A stretch of DNA of 64,000 nucleotides from an uncultured Lutibacter sp. (GTDB lineage Bacteria; Bacteroidota; Bacteroidia; Flavobacteriales; Flavobacteriaceae), in contig NZ_CANLZZ010000005.1 of the NCBI RefSeq assembly GCF_947495725.1, positions 1-64,000 on the forward strand, written 5' to 3'. Below, piece by piece: positions 26,967 through 33,848 of the stretch; position 1 is the stretch's first letter; every line of letters starts with the position of its first letter. The translations under genes and the position numbers were made by a program. The notes under the pieces are model-generated. The model did no database searches and was not told the origin of the DNA. It was given only the letters and a program-made list of their open reading frames with translations.

Positions 26967-27854
26967 TTAATTGTAGTGAATACCACCGCAACATTTTTTA
27001 AACTTTTTACCACTATTACAAGGGCAAGGATTGTTTCTGCCAATTTCAACTGTACGTTTATTTAATTTTCGGTTTGCCATTTTTTGATTAAAAACTTTTT
27101 CTAATAAGCTGTACAACTCAGGATGTTTTTTTTCGAGAAGCTTAGGTCTTTCAAAAAAGTATTCGCTAGCAACTGAGAAAAATTCAGCTTTATTAGTACT
27201 TCCATATGGGTTAATGTCCGAATTTCCGTCTATTATTTCATCTATTTTCTTGTTAATTAAATCAATCCAAGGAATGGCATATTGCTTCTCCATTAGTTTA
27301 GAAGGAATGCCGTCAATTGGGCCATCGGTTTTATCAATTAAATGAATAAACTCGTGTATTGCTGTGTTTTTTTTATCGGATTCATTTCTAAAACCGTGTT
27401 TTAAAGCTTGTTGAGATAATATCATAATTCCATCCATGTAACCGCTACCAACCATTCCTAAAATACGTCTGTTAGTTCCCTCTATTTCAAATTTTTCGTT
27501 AAAAGCCGTTGGATAAATTAACACCTCTTTAATATTAACGTATTTCCAGTTGTCAAATCCAAAAATTGGAATAACAGCACTTGAAGCAACTAAAACTTTA
27601 TCGGTTAAATTAACTGTAGTTTCTATACCCGTAATTCTACAATTTAAAAGAAACTCTTGTACTTTAAACTCAAATCGGCTTTTTTCAATTTCGCTTAGAG
27701 CATTGTAAAAAGAAATATCACGATTTAATATAGCTCTCATTTCTTTAGGAAAAGGTGTAATTGGCACGCGCCATTTTGAATTTACTTTCCTATTCCAACG
27801 AAAGGCCGAATAGCTTACGGTGATAATTATTATTACAAATACGGTTAATGTCAT
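26967..27854 (-). CDS. MtfA-like zinc peptidase with C-terminal SEC-C motif
   Basis: One N-terminal membrane segment (about 2-18) precedes a peptidase domain with HEFIHLID at residues 167-174 (zinc His167 and His171, catalytic Glu168) and a downstream acidic helix, NKAEFFSVASEYFFE. This is the M90/MtfA pattern. Residues of about 277-292 form a SEC-C zinc motif (NPCPCNSGKKFKKCC). MtfA regulates glucose uptake in E. coli, but here the target is unknown; the SEC-C addition suggests binding to ribosome or chaperone partners. Confidence 0.83.
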   Translation of the reverse strand: MTLTVFVIIIITVSYSAFRWNRKVNSKWRVPITPFPKEMRAILNRDISFYNALSEIEKSRFEFKVQEFLLNCRITGIETTVNLTDKVLVASSAVIPIFGFDNWKYVNIKEVLIYPTAFNEKFEIEGTNRRILGMVGSGYMDGIMILSQQALKHGFRNESDKKNTAIHEFIHLIDKTDGPIDGIPSKLMEKQYAIPWIDLINKKIDEIIDGNSDINPYGSTNKAEFFSVASEYFFERPKLLEKKHPELYSLLEKVFNQKMANRKLNKRTVEIGRNNPCPCNSGKKFKKCCGGIHYN

Positions 27855-27892
27855 TTATTGTTAGTTTAATTAAATTTAACGATTTTGGGTTT

Positions 27893-28381
27893 TTAATTAC
27901 AAAAGGTATTTAAATCATTTAGTGTCATAGCTCCAGCAAATCGCTTAATTTCTTTTCCATTTTCAATAAGTATAAATTGAGGTAAGCCTCGTACGTTATA
28001 AGTTTCCATTATTTTTTTATTTAAATCGGCATTTACCTTAGCAACTTTGGTGCTTTTAGATTCTAAAGCAAATTTTTCAATAATAGAATTCATCATTACA
28101 CAAGGTCCGCACCATTCTGCCCAAAAATCAATTAAGATCCTATTTTCAGTATTTAAAATAAGATCTATATTTTTTTCATTTAAGTTGATAATGGCAGAAT
28201 TATCTTTCTTTTTAGTAGTTTTATTAATAATATAACGAAAAGGCCATGAAAATGCTGCTACTATAGTTGATATTATAAAAAGAATAAAAGCAATTAAATA
28301 ATTGAAACTTGTTTTTAGAGTTTTCTCCTTTTCAAATTTTTTTTTCGAATTGTTTTGAAATTGGATAATTTTTTCGAGCAT
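27893..28381 (-). CDS. Membrane-anchored thioredoxin-family protein
   Basis: A basic N-terminus and one membrane segment (about 27-48) lead to a thioredoxin domain with WCGPC at residues 90-94, KVNADLN, and the cis-Pro loop VRGLPQF. The active-site pair is intact. Topology cannot be settled from sequence alone; the positive N-terminus and the positive stretch after the membrane segment leave both orientations possible. It follows the MscS gene on the same strand. Confidence 0.88.
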   Translation of the reverse strand: MLEKIIQFQNNSKKKFEKEKTLKTSFNYLIAFILFIISTIVAAFSWPFRYIINKTTKKKDNSAIINLNEKNIDLILNTENRILIDFWAEWCGPCVMMNSIIEKFALESKSTKVAKVNADLNKKIMETYNVRGLPQFILIENGKEIKRFAGAMTLNDLNTFCN

Positions 28382-28435
28382 AACTTGTTGATTAACCTAG
28401 AGTTGACATTATAAATTTTGACAAAAGCAAGTTTA

Positions 28436-29284
28436 TTATTTTATAATATCGGTTGAATTTGATTTTATATGTAAATCCAATTGATTAAAAGGAATGGTAA
28501 TATTGTTAGCGTCAAGGTTTCTGCTAATAATTTTTCGAATGTCACTTTTTACCTTACCAATACTAAAAATGTTTTCACTATAAAACAAAATTTGGAAATC
28601 TAATGAAGAAGGTCCAAAATTAATTAATCGCACCTCAATTAATTCTTTGTTATAAATATCAGGATGTTCAAATGCACTTTCTTCTAAAACTTTAATAACT
28701 AGATCTACATCACTTCCATATGAAACTCCCACATCAATTCTAAAGCGTGCTTTTTCTGATTGGTGACTCCAATTAATAACTTTGTTTGTGGTTATTAATG
28801 AATTTGGAATTATCATAGTAATATCATCAGTATTTATGCCTTTTGACGTTCTAATTCCAATGCTTTGAATTTTTACTACAACACCATCTATATCCAAAAC
28901 ATCATCAATTCGTATCGATTTTTCTGAAAGTAAAATAATTCCGGATATTACATCATTAAACGTTTGTTGCAAACCCAACCCAATTCCAACAAGTAAAGCA
29001 GCCGAACCTGCAAGTAAAACTGTAACTTTTATTCCAAGAAACTCTAAAATAAGACCTATAGCAATTACCCAAATTATATATTTAATAATTTGAAATAACG
29101 CATAAGTATCTTTATTGTCTAATTTACTAATTTGATTTTTACTATATAAAGCTCTTTTAATAAGCCATAATATTGCTTTGGTAAGTATGAAAATAATTAA
29201 AATAGTAAATAATGAATATACTCTTATGGTATTTTCGCCTATTTTAATTAATTCAAATTCTAAAAAACTTAAAATTGTTTCCAT
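28436..29284 (-). CDS. MscS-family mechanosensitive channel
   Basis: This 282-residue protein has three N-terminal membrane helices. The third carries the pore motif GSAALLVGIGLGLQQTFND, with the small-residue pattern of MscS TM3. The beta domain follows (IRIDDVLDIDGVVVKIQSIGIR) with the PNS motif at IIPNSLITT, then the C-terminal alpha/beta domain. It protects against osmotic downshock. Confidence 0.9.
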   Translation of the reverse strand: METILSFLEFELIKIGENTIRVYSLFTILIIFILTKAILWLIKRALYSKNQISKLDNKDTYALFQIIKYIIWVIAIGLILEFLGIKVTVLLAGSAALLVGIGLGLQQTFNDVISGIILLSEKSIRIDDVLDIDGVVVKIQSIGIRTSKGINTDDITMIIPNSLITTNKVINWSHQSEKARFRIDVGVSYGSDVDLVIKVLEESAFEHPDIYNKELIEVRLINFGPSSLDFQILFYSENIFSIGKVKSDIRKIISRNLDANNITIPFNQLDLHIKSNSTDIIK

Positions 29285-29413
29285 TTTACTTTTTATCAGT
29301 TAGTTAAAAGTAAGCATAAATTTAATGAGTTGTTTTACTTTTAACTGTATTCATTGCATAAATTTAACTTAGTAAACTAAGCTTGTACATTATTCACTTG
29401 GTGCAATTTATTG

Positions 29414-30487
29414 TTATTTTACAAAATCGGGCCATCTTTTTAAATAGGCAATAAATTTTTCACCTAAACCTTCTTTTATAAGATGTTCTTCTGAAACAGG
29501 GGTTGAAATAGGATTAAAAGCTGGATTTTCTAAAACTAGTTTTGGAAAGTTGTGATGTAAAATTGCCGATGTTCCAATAGAAACAAAATCTACTCCAGCA
29601 TCTAAAATATTTTGCACATCCATAGCAGTGCTAATTTTTCCTGCAACAGTCCATTTAACCTTTTTAAAATCTAAGCTACTAAAGTGTTCTAATAAGGAGC
29701 TATTTTGATATTTTTTTTCTTCAGGAGTTTTAAAACTATCCCATAAAGATATATCTAAAAAATCGATATTTCCCTCATTAATTAATCGTTGGCACACCCA
29801 TTTTATCTCGTTAATGTCCATTCCAAACCTTTCCGGAGAAAGTCTAACACCAATTAAAAACTCCTTGCCACATGTTGCTCTAATGGCATCAACTATTTCA
29901 AATAATAGTCTAGATCTATTAATTAACGAACCTCCATATGCATCCGTTCTATTATTTATTTTTGGACTTAAAAATTGAGTTATAATATATCCATGTGCTC
30001 CGTGAACTTCAACACCTGTATAGCCACATTTTTTAGCACGGATAGCTGCATTTATAAAGTCATCTCTTAGTTGTTTAACTTCTTCTATTGTAAGCCCACG
30101 TGCATTGGTTTCTTTATTATCAGAAGGGCAAACAGGAGATTCGTTTATTAATTCTGCCGGTGTTCGCATTCCTGCATGATGCAATTGTATAACGGCTAAA
30201 CTTCCTTGTTCTTTAATTTTAGTTGTTAATTTTATATGCCCTGCATTTAAATTGTCACTAAAAATACCAAGTTGTCCTGGAAAACCTTTTCCAATTTTTT
30301 GAACATGCGAAGCGCAGGTCATTACCATACCAAATCCTCCTTCGGCTCTCATAGTTAACCATTTTAGCTCGTCATTAGAAAGTTCTCCATTTTCATGACT
30401 TTGTTGATTTGTTAAAGGAGCTAACATAAATCTATTTTTCATAGTTGCTCCGCAAGGGAAAATTATGGCTGAATTTGCATTGGTCAT
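29414..30487 (-). CDS. NADH:flavin oxidoreductase / old yellow enzyme family
   Basis: This TIM-barrel FMN enzyme is 357 residues long. FMLAPLTNQQSHENGE is the N-terminal FMN-binding loop, GVEVHGAHGYIITQFLSPKINNRTDAYGGS is the family signature (about residues 165-195; landmark GAHGYII), and VSIGTSAI is the C-terminal phosphate-binding region. The enzyme reduces activated alkenes with NAD(P)H. The extended iron-sulphur/NADH domains of 2,4-dienoyl-CoA reductase are absent. The physiological substrate is unknown. Confidence 0.88.
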   Translation of the reverse strand: MTNANSAIIFPCGATMKNRFMLAPLTNQQSHENGELSNDELKWLTMRAEGGFGMVMTCASHVQKIGKGFPGQLGIFSDNLNAGHIKLTTKIKEQGSLAVIQLHHAGMRTPAELINESPVCPSDNKETNARGLTIEEVKQLRDDFINAAIRAKKCGYTGVEVHGAHGYIITQFLSPKINNRTDAYGGSLINRSRLLFEIVDAIRATCGKEFLIGVRLSPERFGMDINEIKWVCQRLINEGNIDFLDISLWDSFKTPEEKKYQNSSLLEHFSSLDFKKVKWTVAGKISTAMDVQNILDAGVDFVSIGTSAILHHNFPKLVLENPAFNPISTPVSEEHLIKEGLGEKFIAYLKRWPDFVK

Positions 30488-30574
30488 AATAAATAATATA
30501 AATATTGAGTTTAAATGTTGTAACCTTTGTTATTTGATTTTATAGAATATAAAAGTAAACAAATGCTAATTGGT

Positions 30575-30823
30575 TTATTTCAAATTACGTTCTTTAAGAA
30601 TATTTTTTAAGGCTTTATCATTTTTAGAATTATTAATTAGTTTGTAAACAAAATACAATGGTATTAGTGTAAAAAAGCCAACACTATTTTTTGCAGCGCT
30701 ATAAATTATAATTCCAACCGAAAATCCAATTAATGCAGCGTTCATTATGGAAGTTGATTTCATTTTTTTTGCTTTTTGTAACAATTCTTCGTCTGTTAAT
30801 TCGGCTAATTCTTTTTCTGTCAT
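30575..30823 (-). CDS. Small two-helix membrane protein, unknown
   Basis: An N-terminal charged helix (TEKELAELTDEELLQKAKKMK) precedes two membrane segments (about 26-44 and 49-63) and a basic C-terminal tail (82 residues in all). No family function is known to me. It lies 87 nt upstream of the oxidoreductase gene on the same strand. Confidence 0.65.
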   Translation of the reverse strand: MTEKELAELTDEELLQKAKKMKSTSIMNAALIGFSVGIIIYSAAKNSVGFFTLIPLYFVYKLINNSKNDKALKNILKERNLK

Positions 30824-31234
30824 TTGTTTGAAGTTATTTAAATTTTGTTTTATTGTTTATTGAAATAGGAGTTTTGGAATGATGTCCGTCAGTTTATTAA
30901 ACACAATAACCTGTTTATTTTTATTATGGATAACCAAATATACTTAAATTTTGGAAGTATAATCATTAATAGAATTAGCTTTTCAATTGAAAGGCGCAGT
31001 TAATATTTTAAATATTTCAATTAATTTAAAACGCTTTTTTACAAACCTTTTTTTAGTAATTTATTTTGTTAAAAGGTTTATAATGAGTAACTTTAAGAAG
31101 ATGACAAACAACTAACCAGAAAGTTTTTAAAATTTAAAGGTTTTTTAAAGATTAAAAGTGAAAAACAGCGTCCGCTGTATATTTTACTTGTATTATGGAT
31201 AATAATCCCAATGTAATTTTTAAATTCTTATCAT
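30824..31234. other. 411-bp AT-rich intergenic region upstream of slipin
   Basis: This gap separates two divergent genes and no ORF worth calling was seen. A short perfect inverted repeat, CAGCG-TC-CGCTG, lies about 65 nt upstream of the slipin ATG, followed by TATATTTTAC, which could serve as a weak -7 element. The rest is AT-rich without recognisable structure. Confidence 0.4.
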
Positions 31235-31978
31235 ATGAGTTTTACCATCTTTTTTAGTATTCTAATTTTCTTGTTTTTATTTGGAGGTATTAGAATTGTT
31301 TTTGAATATAAACGAGCATTAAAATTTAGATTTGGAAAGTATATTAAAATATTAGAGCCAGGATTTAGGTGGATTATCCCTATTGTTGAATCTATTCAAG
31401 TGGTAGATATTAGGGTAATTACAATTAATATTATATCGCAAGAGGTTATGACAGAAGATAATGTGCCTTGTAGTATTGATGGTGTAGTTTTTTTTAAAGT
31501 TAGTAATCCAGAAAAAGCAGTTCTTGAAGTTGAAGAATTTAATTTTGCGATTACACAATTGGCTCAAGCTGCTTTAAGAGATGTTTGTGGTAAAGTTGAA
31601 CTTGATACCATCTTATCCAAAAGAGAAGAAATGGGTAAAAATATTAAGTCAATAGTAGAACATGAAACTAAAGATTGGGGTATTGAAATTATTGATGTGA
31701 AGATTAAAGATATTCAATTGCCGGAAAATATGCGACGTATGATGGCAAATCAAGCCGAAGCAGAACGTTCTAGACGAGCTCGTATTATTTTAGCACTTGC
31801 TGAAGAACAAGCTGCAGGTAAATTATTAGAAGCAGGTAAATTAATTGACCAATCACCATCTGCTATTAAATTACGTTTATACCAAACATTGGCAAATATT
31901 GCTTCAGAAAAAAATTCAACTATTTTATTCCCATTCCCTGAAGAAGTTTTGCCAAGAAATAAAAAGAAGAAGGATTAG
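31235..31978 (+). CDS. Slipin (stomatin/prohibitin family) membrane protein
   Basis: One N-terminal membrane segment (about 2-22) precedes the SPFH domain (FEYKRALKFRFGKYIKILEPGFRW, PIVESIQVVDIRV) and the coiled-coil, Ala/Glu-rich region (NQAEAERSRRARIILALAEEQAAG). Slipins organise membrane microdomains, often with an NfeD partner; no NfeD gene is adjacent. It is convergent with the dnaN side, and in the ancestral locus the two probably shared the terminator at 32005-32035. Confidence 0.9.
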   Translation: MSFTIFFSILIFLFLFGGIRIVFEYKRALKFRFGKYIKILEPGFRWIIPIVESIQVVDIRVITINIISQEVMTEDNVPCSIDGVVFFKVSNPEKAVLEVEEFNFAITQLAQAALRDVCGKVELDTILSKREEMGKNIKSIVEHETKDWGIEIIDVKIKDIQLPENMRRMMANQAEAERSRRARIILALAEEQAAGKLLEAGKLIDQSPSAIKLRLYQTLANIASEKNSTILFPFPEEVLPRNKKKKD

Positions 31979-32004
31979 GAACAATTTTTATTTTAATAAC
32001 AATA

Positions 32005-32035
32005 AAAAAGCCGCAACTTAAAAGTTGTGGCTTTT
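32005..32035. terminator. Terminator copy 1 (slipin / dnaN fragment 1)
   Basis: AAAAAGCCGCAACTT pairs with AAGTTGTGGCTTTT (one G-U pair). The same hairpin with small changes lies after the dnaN fragment at 33465-33496 and after the intact dnaN at 36299-36330. Confidence 0.85.
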
Positions 32036-32056
32036 AATTATATATTATTAGTTGTA

Positions 32057-32239
32057 TTAGCTATTCAATATAACTGGCATTTCCAGCATTGTAATAAATT
32101 CGCCTTCATCAACACCGTTAATTGGAGTTAAAATTCCAGCACGGTTTGGTAAACTCATTTCAATTAAAACTTCATTAGAGTTTAGGTTACTCAACATTTC
32201 AGTTAAAAAACGAGAGTTAAATCCAATTTGCATATCGTC
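32057..32239 (-). pseudogene. dnaN 3'-end fragment 1 (last 60 codons plus stop)
   Basis: This 183-bp stretch aligns without gaps to 36352-36534 of the intact dnaN; I count about 10 mismatches. It encodes the beta-clamp C-terminus from DDMQIGFNS to PVILNS, with MLVMPVM changed to MLEMPVI. It starts abruptly at a GAC codon directly after the J sequence, with no start codon in frame until the third codon. It should not make a functional clamp and looks like a recombination arm. Confidence 0.92.
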
Positions 32240-32295
32240 GTGTAATGTATTCCCATTGATGCATTTTTGAGTTTTAATAAGTTAACCTTAAGTTA
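32240..32295 (-). repeat. Junction repeat J, copy 1
   Basis: About 56 bp between the dnaN fragment and the methyltransferase stop. It is nearly identical to 33702-33756 (shared landmarks TGTAAT, TATTCCC, TTGATGC, TTTTTGAGTTTTA, GTTAACCTTAAGTT), with one 1-nt length difference. It does not occur beside the intact dnaN. Confidence 0.88.
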
Positions 32296-32306
32296 GCAAA
32301 AGTTTT

Positions 32307-33104
32307 TTATTTTTCAGCGTATCCAATCATAGCAGAATGCTGAAATGAATAATTTTTTCCATTTTTAAATGCTTCACAATTTTTAATTAAATCAGTTTTA
32401 ATATCCTTTTGTTTATCATTAGGAAATAAGTGTAAATTTCCCCAATCCCAACATCCATTAATTAAAGGGTCGAGAGAATCCATATTCCAATTTGTATTCA
32501 GTTTTTCTAATTTGAAATTTTTTAAACTGGTATTTGTTATGAGTTCATTATAAGTTTCAAAATCTGTTACTCCAAATAGTGGTCCGTGAGGTAATTCCGA
32601 TAACTCGTGATGGTTTGCAAAAGCTTGAAAAAACGCTCCTAATGAACTTTGTTCTTCATTCGCTCCCCAAACTGCAAAAGCAAATTTTCCATTTGGTTTT
32701 AAAATTCTGTTTACTTCGTTAAAAACTTTATTGGGCTCCGCAAAATGATGCACTACAAAATTCGCAATTACAACATCCATTGAGTTGTCTTCTAGTGGAA
32801 TATTTTCAGCATCAGATTGTTTAAATGTAATATTTTCATAGACTGAATTGGCTTGGTCTATCATTTTTTGAGAAAAATCAATTCCAATTACATTCGCTCC
32901 TGTTTCACTAATTTTCTTTGTTGAATTCCCAGCACCACAACCAATATCTAATACGGAAAGATTAGAATCAATATTTGTTTTGTTTATTAATAATGGAAGT
33001 GTTTCATTAGTTAATGTAGCCCAAGTTTCATTATAACTAGGTGAGCATCTAGTCCAAGTATCTAATTCATATTCGCGAATAATTTTGTGATTTGTTTGTT
33101 CCAT
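32307..33104 (-). CDS. Class I SAM-dependent methyltransferase (cassette cargo)
   Basis: This 265-residue protein has the methyltransferase-11 pattern: SAM motif I VLDIGCGAGNSTKKI (about 49-63), acidic strand-2 end NVIGIDFSQKM, QSDAENIPLEDNSMDVVIANFVVHH (landmark DVVIANFVVHHF near 110) and VNRILKPNGKFAFAVWG. The substrate is unknown; related proteins methylate small molecules or quinone precursors. It is the only gene in cassette A and would be transcribed from the promoter in R. Confidence 0.85.
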   Translation of the reverse strand: MEQTNHKIIREYELDTWTRCSPSYNETWATLTNETLPLLINKTNIDSNLSVLDIGCGAGNSTKKISETGANVIGIDFSQKMIDQANSVYENITFKQSDAENIPLEDNSMDVVIANFVVHHFAEPNKVFNEVNRILKPNGKFAFAVWGANEEQSSLGAFFQAFANHHELSELPHGPLFGVTDFETYNELITNTSLKNFKLEKLNTNWNMDSLDPLINGCWDWGNLHLFPNDKQKDIKTDLIKNCEAFKNGKNYSFQHSAMIGYAEK

Positions 33105-33139
33105 AATATTAATTTTATTGGTTAGTTTTTAATTTTTGG

Positions 33140-33464
33140 TAACTCGTTATATCTTTAAATACAGATGTATTTGTCTCACAAAAATATCGGGATATAGTAA
33201 TAAAAAGTTAAGTTTTATATGGTTATGGGTATTCCATTTCCATACAACTCTTTTATTGTAGAAGGCATAGCATTTTTTTAGTTAGTGATACCAATATATA
33301 AAAAAAATATTATATAAGGTTTTGAAATTTAATCTATTAAAAAAAATTATAAATTTTTTATTTAAAGGGATTATAAAAAAAGAATAATTTATAACCTTTT
33401 TCACTTACTTATTATATAGGAAAATCATTAATTTAGAAAAGTAAGAGGAGTATTTTTTTAACAA
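33140..33464 (-). repeat. Cassette upstream repeat R, copy 1
   Basis: About 325 bp directly upstream of the methyltransferase. It aligns over its length to 35981-36298, upstream of the acylase, with scattered substitutions and small indels. Shared landmarks include AACTCGTTATATCTTT, CAAAAATATCGGGATATAG, GGGTATTCCATTTCCATAC, TTGTAGAAGGCATAGC and TATTATATAGGAAAATCAT. No ORF is conserved in it. It holds a promoter-like element and ends at the terminator. Confidence 0.9.
33179..33186 (-). promoter_or_regulatory. -7 promoter element in R copy 1
   Basis: On the minus strand this reads TATTTTTG (TAnnTTTG consensus), 75 nt upstream of the methyltransferase ATG. The same element in the same context occurs in R copy 2 at 36019-36026. 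A near-palindrome, ATATC-GG-GATAT, overlaps its upstream side in both copies. Confidence 0.5.
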
Positions 33465-33496
33465 AAAAAGCCACAACTTTTAAGTTGTGGCTTTTT
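33465..33496. terminator. Terminator copy 2 (after dnaN fragment 2)
   Basis: AAAAAGCCACAACTT pairs with AAGTTGTGGCTTTTT. It is the same hairpin as at the end of the intact dnaN, and would stop transcription leaving cassette B before R copy 1. Confidence 0.85.
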
Positions 33497-33517
33497 CTAA
33501 TTATTTTAAGTGTTTTT

Positions 33518-33701
33518 CTAACTATTTAACATAATTGGCATTACCAACATTGTAATAAATTCGCCTTCATCAACACCATTAATTAGGAGATAAAATTCCA
33601 GCGCGGTTTGGTAAACTCATTTCAATTAAAACTTCATTAGAGTTTAAATTACTCAACATTTTCGTTAAAAAACGAAAGTTAAATCCAATTTGCATATCGT
33701 C
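33518..33701 (-). pseudogene. dnaN 3'-end fragment 2, frameshifted
   Basis: This 184-bp stretch aligns to 36352-36534 of dnaN with about eight substitutions and one inserted base near 33585, which shifts the frame. The stop is TAG instead of TAA. The 5' breakpoint (between CGTC and GTGTAAT on the plus strand) is exactly that of fragment 1. The frameshift shows it is not maintained as protein-coding. Confidence 0.92.
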
Positions 33702-33756
33702 GTGTAATATATTCCCTTTGATGCGTTTTTGAGTTTTACTAGTTAACCTTAAGTTT
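33702..33756 (-). repeat. Junction repeat J, copy 2
   Basis: About 55 bp matching 32240-32295, between dnaN fragment 2 and the acylase gene. After it, 33757-33848 is about 90 bp without similarity to the other cassette, leading to the acylase stop. Confidence 0.88.
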
Positions 33757-33848
33757 AAATATATTTAATTAACCCCATAGTATTTTCGATTTAATAACGG
33801 TGAGCATAAGCGGTCGTTTTAATGCCTCATTTACATTTTAGCCTTAGT

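Larger units (their letters stand above)
32005..33464 (-). mobile_element. Cassette A: conserved R, methyltransferase cargo, J, dnaN 3' copy, terminator
   Basis: In the direction of dnaN transcription the unit reads R (33464-33140), cargo methyltransferase (33104-32307), J (32295-32240), the last 183 bp of dnaN (32239-32057) and a terminator (32035-32005). The same order with a different cargo is found in the adjacent unit. The terminator abuts slipin and is probably the original dnaN/slipin terminator. No integrase or transposase is present. Calling it mobile is an inference from the shared ends and exchanged cargo. Confidence 0.6.

Noticed and set aside
32057..32239. Fragment 1 as a second functional beta clamp or small clamp protein
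   Set aside because: It covers only the last 60 codons, has no start codon at its edge and belongs to a repeated unit.
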